Shown one piece after another: positions 1 to 6,586 of a DNA stretch of 11,522 nucleotides. The notes beneath the pieces were generated by a model. The model was not told the origin of the DNA. It searched no databases and was given only the letters and a program-made list of their open reading frames with translations. The stretch is from NCBI GenBank assembly GCA_043775075.1, contig JAYVSS010000089.1, positions 1-11,522 on the forward strand, in the 5' to 3' direction. Made by a program: the position numbers and the translations under genes. The DNA is from JANLQX01 sp043775075 (GTDB taxonomy: Bacteria > Actinomycetota > Acidimicrobiia > Acidimicrobiales > JANYDT01). The stretch's first letter is position 1. Each line of letters opens with the position of its first letter.

Positions 1-1046
1 GCGGGAATGACGCCGTGCGCCACGTAGATCGACAGCGTCACTGTTCCGGCCCGAGCGATCGGGGAAACGACATGGGCATTGGCAAATCTCGTGGCCAGCC
101 ACAGCACCAGGCCGATCCCCGCAAGGGATGACCCAATGGTGGTCAAGACGTACAAAGGGGCGTCGTATTTGATCGGATTCACCCGGTACGGTGACGACAG
201 CGTGGTGGACCATGCCCAGTGCCATCGCGACGAACCGACCCGAGTCATGACCGACGCACTCCCGTATCCGACCGCAACGAAGAGCACGCCAACAACGATC
301 AAGCGGAGCTGAACCTGCGGTGTTTGCCATTTCGTTCGTCCTACCCACATACCAACGAGCACGAACGCCAACCACGGCAGCAACGGATGAGCGCCCCAGT
401 ACAACATCGATCCGGCAAGCGCTCGGGGATTCGACAATCCAAGACGGTCACCATCGCGGCTGCGCATCGCCAGCCATGACAGGTCGGTGGCGAGGCGTCC
501 ACGATCTTTCTCCAGCGCGAAGAAGATAAGCACGCGTGACATTAAGGTAAGTGCAGTGATGGTCAGTGCACCTACGAGAAGGCTCCAAGACCGACGAACC
601 CGAGCAAATGGGCCAAGCAAAATCAGATACACCCCGTAGAACGGCAGGATCGTGCCCGGCCAAACCGTGTTGAACCACATCCCGGCCACAAACAGAACGA
701 GGCCGCGCCGCACCGGAATCCATGGCGTGAAACCCTCACGCCTCGACAGCATCGTGAGACCGATGCCAAAGATCATCACCAGCGAGGCCGCGAAACGAGT
801 GGTGAGCGGGCCCTGGGTGTAATCGACGAGCCGGGCCAACCAGCCCCGAAACGCATCGGGCCACGCGTTGTCCGGCAACGCTCCGATATTGAAGGCGACG
901 GCGTAGTTCTGCACGAAGACGCCCGCAAGCGCAACTGCCCGGGCCACGTCGAGCGACGCGGTCCGGGCAGTGAGTCGAGGCAGAACAGACGAAGAAGCGG
1001 GCGTCGCAGAGACGAGCTCGGGGCCTTCCTCGCCCGTCAACTCCAC
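1..1046 (-). CDS. YeiB/HGSNAT-like (DUF418/DUF1624-type) multi-pass membrane protein, C-terminus cut by window edge
   Basis: Reading the minus strand from a GTG at 1046 gives 348 uninterrupted codons running off the left edge. After a polar N-terminus of about 30 residues comes SLDVARAVALAGVFVQNY (31-48), the N-terminal signature of YeiB/DUF418 and HGSNAT-catalytic-domain proteins (an LDxxRGxALxGI-like motif in the first helix). Further hydrophobic segments lie near 85-100, 114-147, 155-177, 222-235, 249-264 and 301-319. HPLLPWLAFVLVGMWVGR (220-237) and PIARAGTVTLSIYVAHGVI (329-347) are also typical; the latter is usually close to the C-terminus, so perhaps 30-60 residues are missing. Family members are inner-membrane proteins of mostly unknown role; relatives transfer acetyl groups across membranes. 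No substrate can be inferred here. The GTG lies directly after the mdh stop, so the gene is probably the operon's last known member. Its start is uncertain, with no clear ribosome site. Confidence 0.75.
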   Translation of the reverse strand, partial: MELTGEEGPELVSATPASSSVLPRLTARTASLDVARAVALAGVFVQNYAVAFNIGALPDNAWPDAFRGWLARLVDYTQGPLTTRFAASLVMIFGIGLTMLSRREGFTPWIPVRRGLVLFVAGMWFNTVWPGTILPFYGVYLILLGPFARVRRSWSLLVGALTITALTLMSRVLIFFALEKDRGRLATDLSWLAMRSRDGDRLGLSNPRALAGSMLYWGAHPLLPWLAFVLVGMWVGRTKWQTPQVQLRLIVVGVLFVAVGYGSASVMTRVGSSRWHWAWSTTLSSPYRVNPIKYDAPLYVLTTIGSSLAGIGLVLWLATRFANAHVVSPIARAGTVTLSIYVAHGVIP

Positions 1047-1048
1047 CG

Positions 1049-2041
1049 TCAGTTCACAAGACCAAGGTTACGAACCTCGGCCAGTTCTTCCTGCAGCTCG
1101 TTGGTGGTGATGGCGATCTTGGACTTGGCGAAATCGTCGATCGGTAGTCCCTCCTTTACCGTCCACGACGAACCATCGCTGACAACCGGGAAACCGAACT
1201 GCAGACCCTCCGGGATGCCGTATTCGCCACGACTAACAACGGCGAGTGATGCCACCTCACCGGCCGGCGTCGGATTCCAAATGCTGGTGACGGAATCGAT
1301 GGCCGCGTTCGCCGCCGACGCCGCCGACGACAGGCCACGCGCTTCAATAATCGCTGCACCGCGCTTCTGCACGGTGGAGATGAAGTCGCCGTCGAGCCAG
1401 GCGTGATCGCTGATCACGTCGAATGCTGGCTGGCCGCTGATGGTGGCGTTGCGAGCATCGGGGTATTGAGTGGCCGAGTGGTTCCCCCATATGGTCATGT
1501 GCTTCACCTCGGCCACCGGAACGCCCGCCTTCGACGCCAACTGGGCCTTGGCCCGATTCTGGTCCAAACGGGTCATGGCGAACCAGCGATCGGCGGGCAC
1601 CTCTGCGGCGTTGGATCGAGCAATAAGACAGTTCGTGTTGCACGGGTTGCCGACCACGATGACACGAATGTCGGCGGCCGCGTGAGCGGCAATGGCCTGA
1701 CCCTGGGGCTTAAAGATCCCGCCGTTGGCGCTGAGGAGGTCGCCTCGCTCCATCCCCGCTTTACGCGGCATGGCACCGACGAGCATGGCCCAACTGGTTC
1801 CGCTGAACGCATGATTGAGATCACTGGTCGGTTCCATCCCGGCCAGCAAAGGAAAGGCACAATCGTCCAGTTCCATACAGACGCCGTTCAACGCTTTCAT
1901 TGCCGGCTCGACTTCGAGCAGACGAAGCACAACCGGTTGATCGGCGCCGAGCAGTGCGCCCGACGCAATGCGGAAGAGAAGGGAGTAGCCGATTTGGCCG
2001 GCGGCGCCGGTTACGGTCACGTGTACAGGAGATTTGGTCAT
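1049..2041 (-). CDS. mdh: malate dehydrogenase
   Basis: This 330-residue protein has the normal full length for NAD-dependent malate dehydrogenase of the cytosolic/Thermus-like group. It interconverts malate and oxaloacetate in the cytoplasm as part of the TCA cycle. The Rossmann loop is TGAAGQIG (11-18), and the acidic E43 in LLEVEP at the end of the second strand argues for NAD rather than NADP. Substrate-binding arginines are R93 and R99 in MPRKAGMER and R163 in LDQNRAK. N132 lies in GNPCN, D160 pairs with the catalytic H188 of IWGNHS. The ATG at 2041 fits the family's N-terminus; the upstream GGGGCG is only a weak ribosome site. An 85-bp gap separates it from purH, and the membrane-protein gene starts right after its stop, so it is probably cotranscribed with both. 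Confidence 0.96.
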   Translation of the reverse strand: MTKSPVHVTVTGAAGQIGYSLLFRIASGALLGADQPVVLRLLEVEPAMKALNGVCMELDDCAFPLLAGMEPTSDLNHAFSGTSWAMLVGAMPRKAGMERGDLLSANGGIFKPQGQAIAAHAAADIRVIVVGNPCNTNCLIARSNAAEVPADRWFAMTRLDQNRAKAQLASKAGVPVAEVKHMTIWGNHSATQYPDARNATISGQPAFDVISDHAWLDGDFISTVQKRGAAIIEARGLSSAASAANAAIDSVTSIWNPTPAGEVASLAVVSRGEYGIPEGLQFGFPVVSDGSSWTVKEGLPIDDFAKSKIAITTNELQEELAEVRNLGLVN

Positions 2042-2126
2042 ATCGCCCCAGCGTATGTCGGCGGCTGCGACCCTGCGGATTCGGTCGCTGCGTTCAACCA
2101 GCTCACCACGTTGTCATCGCCGACTC

Positions 2127-3686
2127 TCAGTGTCGGAAGTGACGTCGACCGGTGAAGACCATGGCCATGCCGTGTTCGTTGGCGGCGGCGATGACTTCGT
2201 CGTCACGCACGGAACCGCCGGGTGCGATGACGGCCTTCACGCCTGCCTCGGCGACCAGATCGAGCCCATCGCGAAACGGGAAGAACGCATCGCTTGCGCA
2301 CACTCCACCGGCGGCTCGTTCGCCCGCCTTACGCACCGCGATCTGAGCAGCGTCGACCCGGCTCTGCTGCCCGGCCCCGATACCCACTGCGGCGCCATTG
2401 ACTCCGATCACGATTGCGTTCGAGGAAACATGTGCACATATCGTCCAGGCGGCCCGGAGGTCCTGCCATTCCTGGGGGGAAGGCGCGCGATCAGTGACAA
2501 CGGTCCATTCGCTTTGTCGGGCGAGATCGTCGGTCATGTCATCGGAACCCTGCACCAGAAGACCTCCGTCAATCGACCGAAACGTGAAGTCCGGCAGCGT
2601 TGGCGCCACTCCAGTAAGTACGCGTAGGTTTTTCCTCGTCAACAGAAGGGCGAGGGCATCATCGTCGTACCCGGGGGCAATCACCACCTCCGAAAAGATC
2701 GGTGCTAACTGCTCAGCCAAGGCGAATGGGACTCGACGATTGATCGCCACAATCCCCCCGAACGCAGAAACCGGATCTCCGAGGTGGGCCAGTCCGTAGG
2801 CCCCCGTGATGTCGTCGGCGGTGGCGGCACCGCACGGGTTGGCGTGCTTCATGACCACCACCGCCGGCGCGCCGCCAGCCGAGGACCCGCCGCCCGGATC
2901 GGCCCCCGCCATCCCGAGGTCGTGCACCAATCGCCAGGCGGCATCGGCGTCGTACACGTTGAGGTAGCTGAGTTCCTTGCCGCCGTGTTGCACAGCTTTG
3001 TCCCACCAACTGGTGGCGCCGGTGAAACGGTACCGGGCACCGCGCTGGTGGGGATTCTCTCCGTAGCGAAGGGACTGGGCATGTTCGAGGGACAGACCCA
3101 TCGTCGGCGGAAATCCGTCAGTCGATGAATCATCAGTACGCGTATCAAGCCAACGGACAATCGCTGCGTCATATGCCGATGTGTGGGCGAATGCCTTGCG
3201 GGCCAACGTCACCCGGGTCTCGGCGGTAAGCGCGCTGGCATTCAATCGAAGCTCATTGAGGATCCGCTCATAGTCCGTGGGATCAACCACCACGCCGACC
3301 GCATCGTGGTTTTTCGCCGCCGAGCGCAACATCGACGGACCACCGATATCGATCAGTTCGATGGACGGGTCAGAAGCGAACGGATAGAGATTGCATACGA
3401 CCAGATCGATGGGCTCGATGGCGTGGGCAGCAATCGCCGCGAGGTGTTCGGGCACGTCACGACGGGCGAGGATGCCGCCGTGAATGGCCGGATGCAATGT
3501 CTTCACGCGGCCATCGAGCATCTCGGGAAAGCCAGTGACGTCTTCCACGCTTTGGTGTTCGATCCCGGCCGCCGCAAGGGCCGAGGCGGTCCCCCCGCTA
3601 GAGACCAGCGAGAAGCCAAGCGCGCGTAGTGATTGGGCGAACTCGACTATGCCGCTCTTGTCATAGACCGAGAGGAGGGCCCTCAT
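2127..3686 (-). CDS. purH: bifunctional AICAR formyltransferase/IMP cyclohydrolase
   Basis: PurH carries out the last two steps of de novo IMP synthesis: formylation of AICAR with 10-formyltetrahydrofolate, then ring closure to IMP. The 519 residues cover both domains. The N-terminal MGS-like cyclohydrolase domain (about 1-140) has LLSVYDKSG (4-12), SSGGTASAL (29-37), a segment containing GFPEMLDGRVKTLHPAIHGG (52-71) and IDIGGPSMLRSAAKN (112-126). The formyltransferase domain has SLRYGENPHQ (205-214), the catalytic pair K280-H281 in MKHANPCGAA, SAFGGIVAINR (307-317), and the C-terminal ASDAFFPFRDGL and APGGSVRDDEV motifs. A Gly-rich insert lies near 262-273. I prefer the ATG at 3686: it overlaps the stop of the NUDIX gene as ATGA and has GGAA seven bases upstream. 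An in-frame GTG at 3698 would add four residues. Translation is probably coupled to the NUDIX gene. Confidence 0.97.
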   Translation of the reverse strand: MRALLSVYDKSGIVEFAQSLRALGFSLVSSGGTASALAAAGIEHQSVEDVTGFPEMLDGRVKTLHPAIHGGILARRDVPEHLAAIAAHAIEPIDLVVCNLYPFASDPSIELIDIGGPSMLRSAAKNHDAVGVVVDPTDYERILNELRLNASALTAETRVTLARKAFAHTSAYDAAIVRWLDTRTDDSSTDGFPPTMGLSLEHAQSLRYGENPHQRGARYRFTGATSWWDKAVQHGGKELSYLNVYDADAAWRLVHDLGMAGADPGGGSSAGGAPAVVVMKHANPCGAATADDITGAYGLAHLGDPVSAFGGIVAINRRVPFALAEQLAPIFSEVVIAPGYDDDALALLLTRKNLRVLTGVAPTLPDFTFRSIDGGLLVQGSDDMTDDLARQSEWTVVTDRAPSPQEWQDLRAAWTICAHVSSNAIVIGVNGAAVGIGAGQQSRVDAAQIAVRKAGERAAGGVCASDAFFPFRDGLDLVAEAGVKAVIAPGGSVRDDEVIAAANEHGMAMVFTGRRHFRH

Positions 3687-4360
3687 CCGTTGTTCCACAC
3701 CGGGTCGCGAGGTGCGTCGAACACCGTAGGACGATGATCGCCGCGAATGGTGGCAAAGGCCTCGGCCACCCAGCGATCAGCACCGATCAACGGCGAGGGT
3801 AACGAGTCCTCAGTGAACCATCCGAGGTCAGTTGCCTCCAATGGATGGGCTTGCAGCGATCCCCCAGTGGCTCGGCAGAAGAACACGATCGAATAGAGCG
3901 GCACGGAGGTGAACCCGTGGCGCATCGAATCGACGATGGAAAGCACCGAAACAGGCACGCATTCAATGCCGGTTTCCTCCCGTACTTCCTTCACCGCAAC
4001 CTCGGCCGGGGAGTAGCCGATATCGGCCCAGCCCGTCGGGTACAGCCAATGGCCGGAATCGGCTCGCTGCAAGAGCAAGAGTTCGCCTTCGTCATTGGTG
4101 ACGACCGCACCCACGGCGATCTTGGGAGTCACGTAGCCGGGCACGCCGGAACCGACGGTGCGCATCCATTCGCCCCGAAGCTCCTCCGGGACCAGCGCGT
4201 GGCCAGCGGCGACACGCATGTCCGACGCCACGTGAAGAATTTCTTCGTACCGCTCACGCTCGTACTGCACCTGAGAGAAGCCGAGACCGGTGCGGGCGAT
4301 GCCAGCAAGCGCTTCGCTCCAGCGGATGAGCTCGGCTCGGGTTACCGGGGCATCGCTCAT
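3683..4360 (-). CDS. NUDIX hydrolase with Nudix_hydro_N domain
   Basis: The protein has 225 residues. Residues about 9-55 match the N-terminal helical domain found in one NUDIX group (IRWSEALAGIARTGLGFS, then YERERYEEILHVAS). The NUDIX fold follows from about 78. Its NUDIX box runs from G110 to I132, ending KEVREETGI (124-132): the metal-binding glutamates E125, E128 and E129 are present, while the usual first Glu is Y116 and the usual Arg is K124. I recall the same departures from the strict consensus in other members of this group. The family hydrolyses nucleoside diphosphates linked to another group, with ADP-ribose-type compounds as common substrates; the actual substrate is unknown. The ATG at 4360 is preceded by the purine-rich AGGAAGG and overlaps the upstream small gene's stop as ATGA. 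In-frame codons further upstream would extend into that gene. Its own stop overlaps the purH ATG. Confidence 0.92.
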   Translation of the reverse strand: MSDAPVTRAELIRWSEALAGIARTGLGFSQVQYERERYEEILHVASDMRVAAGHALVPEELRGEWMRTVGSGVPGYVTPKIAVGAVVTNDEGELLLLQRADSGHWLYPTGWADIGYSPAEVAVKEVREETGIECVPVSVLSIVDSMRHGFTSVPLYSIVFFCRATGGSLQAHPLEATDLGWFTEDSLPSPLIGADRWVAEAFATIRGDHRPTVFDAPRDPVWNNG

Positions 4361-4551
4361 CGTCCTTCCTCTTCCTGGTCGCCATCTTCGACGGCCCAAC
4401 CGACACCGCTGATGGCGCGTGGCTCGAAGAAGATGCAGTTGTCCGGGCAATCAAACGGGATCACCTGGGCCATGTCGAGACGACATTTCTCGATCGTGCC
4501 CGAAGGTGTAGTACGAGATGAATAGTGGCGGCAATCAGTGCGCACGGCCAT
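4357..4551 (-). CDS. small four-cysteine protein, possible metal-binding
   Basis: A short gene of 64 residues from the ATG at 4551, or 67 from a GTG at 4560. It contains four cysteines: in RTDCRHYSSR, EKCRLD, and the pair in FDCPDNCIFFEPR. The C-x3-C spacing of the last pair with two upstream Cys and a nearby His could form a zinc or Fe-S site, which is inference. The C-terminus is acidic (EDGDQEEEGR). Three points argue that it is real: its stop overlaps the NUDIX ATG as ATGA, its composition is protein-like with a non-random Cys pattern, and it fills the otherwise empty gap between the peptidase and NUDIX genes. I recall similar short unnamed proteins in actinobacteria but cannot name a family. 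Function unknown; the context suggests cotranslation with the NUDIX hydrolase. Confidence 0.75.
   Translation of the reverse strand: MAVRTDCRHYSSRTTPSGTIEKCRLDMAQVIPFDCPDNCIFFEPRAISGVGWAVEDGDQEEEGR
4364..4370 (-). promoter_or_regulatory. ribosome binding site of the NUDIX gene
   Basis: On the minus strand AGGAAGG ends three bases before the ATG at 4360. It lies within the end of the upstream small gene. It is the clearest purine-rich site in this operon and is the reason for choosing 4360 over earlier in-frame starts. Confidence 0.5.
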
Positions 4552-4590
4552 CGACCACACGCTAGCGGGCGCCTGGGACCCGCCAACTTT

Positions 4591-5310
4591 TTAGCCGAAG
4601 GTCAAACGTTCGTTGACGCGAAAGACCTGCATGGGATCCGAAAGTACGTGCACTGACTGGCGGCCCATGACGGTCCATTCCTGTAAACCACCGACCAGCG
4701 CCGTGTCTTCGTCGATGCCCACGATCTCGATGCCTTCGGCGCTGACTTCGCGCATGCGGGCGGCAAACGACGGATCCCAACCGGCCATCCTGTCGAAATG
4801 CGGAATGACCGCAAGATTGGGGACGAGGCCGAGGCCGGCGGTGGAACGAATACCGGAGCGCACATCGGGTGCTTGGGTGCTGAGCGCGCCCGCACCGGCT
4901 GAACACCCAGCCACCGCGCCACCGAGGCGCCAATGGGCAACGATCGCATCCCACACCAGCGATCCGCGCAGGGTGTTGGCGAGGTAGCCCGGGTTCCCGC
5001 CCGACAGATACACAAGGCCGGCGCCAGAGATGAGCGCAGCCATCGCCGGATCATTGGCGTCGGCCGGCGTGACTACCGGAACGGGTATCGGCTCGACGCC
5101 GAGCAGTTGGTAATGCGCTGTTCCCAAATCGAGCCACCGCCGGATCGATCGTTGACCTTCCTCACCCGCGGCGGTCGGCAGAAACGCCGCCCGCGGCGGT
5201 CGTCCATCAAGGAGGAACCGATCAACGGCTTCCATCTGCGGCAGGAACTCGCCACTTCCGACCAGGGCAATGGGGCCAGGAACCGGAGCCGTCGTCATAG
5301 GACCATGCAA
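4591..5310 (-). CDS. peptidase S51 family protein (cyanophycinase/dipeptidase E-like)
   Basis: A 239-residue protein of the S51 serine peptidase family, which includes cyanophycinase and alpha-aspartyl dipeptidase. Visible family marks are LVGSGEF near the N-terminus, YLSGGNPGYL (101-110), and the nucleophile elbow AGCSAGAGAL (134-143) with S137 as the likely catalytic Ser. VIPHFDRM (168-175) supplies the likely His (H171). The motif GIDEDTAL (198-205) resembles the corresponding region of cyanophycinase. There is no signal peptide, so it should be cytoplasmic. No cyanophycin synthetase is nearby, so the substrate is open; an isoaspartyl or N-terminal-Asp peptide is a fair guess. The TTG at 5310 has GAGGA eight bases upstream; an ATG at 5298 lacks a suitable ribosome site but is possible. 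Only a short gap separates it from the small Cys gene, so it may belong to the same transcript. Confidence 0.87.
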   Translation of the reverse strand: MHGPMTTAPVPGPIALVGSGEFLPQMEAVDRFLLDGRPPRAAFLPTAAGEEGQRSIRRWLDLGTAHYQLLGVEPIPVPVVTPADANDPAMAALISGAGLVYLSGGNPGYLANTLRGSLVWDAIVAHWRLGGAVAGCSAGAGALSTQAPDVRSGIRSTAGLGLVPNLAVIPHFDRMAGWDPSFAARMREVSAEGIEIVGIDEDTALVGGLQEWTVMGRQSVHVLSDPMQVFRVNERLTFG

Positions 5311-5400
5311 GCAGAGATTCCTCGGTTAGGGCCCGCCACGAGATCGTTGGCGCGACGTCAGGGCACGCTGTAGGAGCCGATGACGAAACTTCGGCGCCAG

Positions 5401-5958
5401 TTATCTTGTGGCGGGTCCTTTAGGCAGACCCTCAACCTCGGGCGACTCGGGCGACTCGGGCGACTCGGGCGACCCGGGCGGCCCGGGGGATCCGATGGGT
5501 GATTGGCGATGGCGGGCGCGGTGGGCAAACGCTTTGGCCACGCCCCATCGGAGGCCGGCATCGTGCACGGCCTCGCCCAGATCGCCGAACGACCTCGGCG
5601 CGACGGCGAAGACATCGCCGGGGTTCGCCGCCCTGTCAGCGTCGTCGCGCGCTGCGTAAGGAACGCCCCGCGAAGCGAGCAGATCCGTCAGCGGACGATG
5701 GGCCGAGCGCAGCAGGGTGAGCGGCGTACCTCGCTGTTCGTCCACGTCAGCGGACAACAGGCTGGCCAGGGGCGCAGCGAGCGCCTCGGCGATGCGTTCA
5801 CCCGCCGCCCTGCCCGCGCCCCCTTCAAGGACGCTCGTGCGTTCGACCACGATGCGCTCCGCCCATTGCGGGAGAGCCACCAGGATCGCTTCGCCCAAGG
5901 CCAACCCGGCGGCGGCGAACACGTCATCGGGGATGGGATCGGGCGTGGAATCGTCCAT
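5401..5958 (-). CDS. hypothetical protein with Ser-Pro-Glu repeat tail
   Basis: I do not recognise a family. The 185-residue protein is acidic at the N-terminus, then largely helical and Ala/Leu-rich (about 12-100). A more conserved-looking stretch follows at about 112-150 (GDVFAVAPRSFGDLGEAVHD, then LRWGVAKAFAHR). The C-terminus is low-complexity, with repeated SPE units (163-174) encoded by a 9-bp tandem repeat. There is no signal peptide or membrane segment, so it is probably cytoplasmic. The ATG at 5958 is preceded by AAGG eight bases upstream. An in-frame start at 6003 would add 15 residues of less plausible sequence. The opposite strand carries a long open frame here, but it looks like a GC-rich shadow. 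The gene diverges from the DUF427 gene and lies 90 bp upstream of the peptidase gene; that gap (5311-5400) shows no clear promoter or terminator. Confidence 0.7.
   Translation of the reverse strand: MDDSTPDPIPDDVFAAAGLALGEAILVALPQWAERIVVERTSVLEGGAGRAAGERIAEALAAPLASLLSADVDEQRGTPLTLLRSAHRPLTDLLASRGVPYAARDDADRAANPGDVFAVAPRSFGDLGEAVHDAGLRWGVAKAFAHRARHRQSPIGSPGPPGSPESPESPESPEVEGLPKGPATR
5438..5491. repeat. 9-bp tandem repeat (four exact plus two degenerate units)
   Basis: On the plus strand the unit TCGGGCGAC occurs four times without change from 5438 to 5473. Two degenerate units follow (CCGGGCGGC and CCGGGGGAT) to 5491. On the minus strand the array lies in frame near the 3' end of the hypothetical gene and encodes Ser-Pro-Glu units grading into Gly/Pro-rich sequence. 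Because the unit is a multiple of three, copy-number change would alter tail length without a frameshift. Confidence 0.95.
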
Positions 5959-6034
5959 GGTGTGACCTTGGCACAGAAGGCGACGAACGCCTGGCGGCCG
6001 CAAGTTTCGGCGAAGGCTGGCATGCTCGGAGGTG

Positions 6035-6535
6035 ATGCAACGACCGTCACGAGTACTCCCCGGACCCGGCCAGGAATCGGCGTGGGACTATCCACGCCCA
6101 CCGCGTGTGGAAACGACCGACGAGTTCGTCGAGGTGATCTTTGGTGGGTTGGTGATCGCCTCGACGACCCGCGCCCTCCGAGTTCTTGAGACGAGCCATC
6201 CGCCGTCGTACTACCTCCCCATCGCCGACTTCGCCACAGAACACATTCGCCCCAGTGGGACCCGTCCGACGTTTTGTGAATGGAAGGGCCTGGCGTCATA
6301 TTTCACCTTCAGCGCCGGTGGGTTCGTCGAACGCGACTGCGCGTGGACATACCCAAATCCGACGAAGGGGTACGAGGCGCTCGTCGACCATCTGGCCCTG
6401 TACCCGGGCCGGATGGACGAGTGCCGAGTCAACGGTGAGATTGTCGTTGCCCAGGACGGCGGGTTCTACGGTGGGTGGATTACGCATCGAGTGGTGGGGC
6501 CGTTTAAAGGCGCGTCGGGAACGTGGGGTTGGTAG
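6035..6535 (+). CDS. DUF427 domain-containing protein
   Basis: A 166-residue protein matching DUF427 along nearly its whole length. Typical marks are SAWDYPRPPRVE (15-26), VIFGGLVIASTTRALRVLET (34-53) followed by SHPPSYYLP, CEWKGLASYF (81-90), WTYPNPT (104-110), YPGRMDECRVNGE (123-135) and GGFYGGWIT (142-150) near the end. DUF427 proteins are small cytoplasmic beta-rich proteins common in actinobacteria and have no settled function. Start choice: GTG at 6032 and ATG at 6035 adjoin a GGAGG that sits unusually close; I chose the ATG. The last codons and the TAG stop lie in the first copy of a 30-bp direct repeat. The downstream lipoprotein gene begins at or just after this stop, so the two are probably cotranscribed. 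The 76-bp gap to the divergent hypothetical gene must hold promoters for both, but I see no convincing -35/-10 pair. Confidence 0.93.
   Translation: MQRPSRVLPGPGQESAWDYPRPPRVETTDEFVEVIFGGLVIASTTRALRVLETSHPPSYYLPIADFATEHIRPSGTRPTFCEWKGLASYFTFSAGGFVERDCAWTYPNPTKGYEALVDHLALYPGRMDECRVNGEIVVAQDGGFYGGWITHRVVGPFKGASGTWGW
6506..6535 (+). repeat. 30-bp direct repeat, copy 1 (3' end of DUF427 gene)
   Basis: A 30-base segment starting AAAGGCGCGTC and ending GGGGTTGGTAG. It encodes the last nine residues (KGASGTWGW) and the stop of the DUF427 protein. Copy 2 is identical and begins 51 bases downstream. Confidence 0.95.
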
Positions 6536-6556
6536 ATCATGAAAGCAGGCAACAAC

Positions 6557-6586
6557 AAAGGCGCGTCGGGAACGTGGGGTTGGTAG
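6557..6586 (+). repeat. 30-bp direct repeat, copy 2 (start region of lipoprotein gene)
   Basis: Exact second copy, separated from the first by 21 unrelated bases. The 51-base offset is 17 codons, so all frames are kept: the DUF427 frame again reads KGASGTWGW and stop, preceded by an ATG at 6539 (a 15-codon mini-frame). The lipoprotein frame reads through with GTG (6574) and TTG (6580) start candidates inside this copy. Confidence 0.95.

Noticed and set aside
1403..2155. Long plus-strand open frame (250 codons) opposite mdh
   Set aside because: It is antisense to an unmistakable mdh with all catalytic residues, shows no family motif, and is expected from high-GC codon bias.
4565..4592. GCGGG/CCCGC hairpin followed by a T run on the plus strand, resembling an intrinsic terminator
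   Set aside because: No plus-strand gene ends here; in the direction of the actual minus-strand genes the T run becomes an A run before the stem, so it would not terminate them.
5503..6189. Plus-strand open frame (228 codons) opposite the hypothetical gene and overlapping DUF427
   Set aside because: It overlaps the start of a clear DUF427 gene in another frame, is Arg/Gly/Ala-rich like a shadow, and has no recognisable motif.
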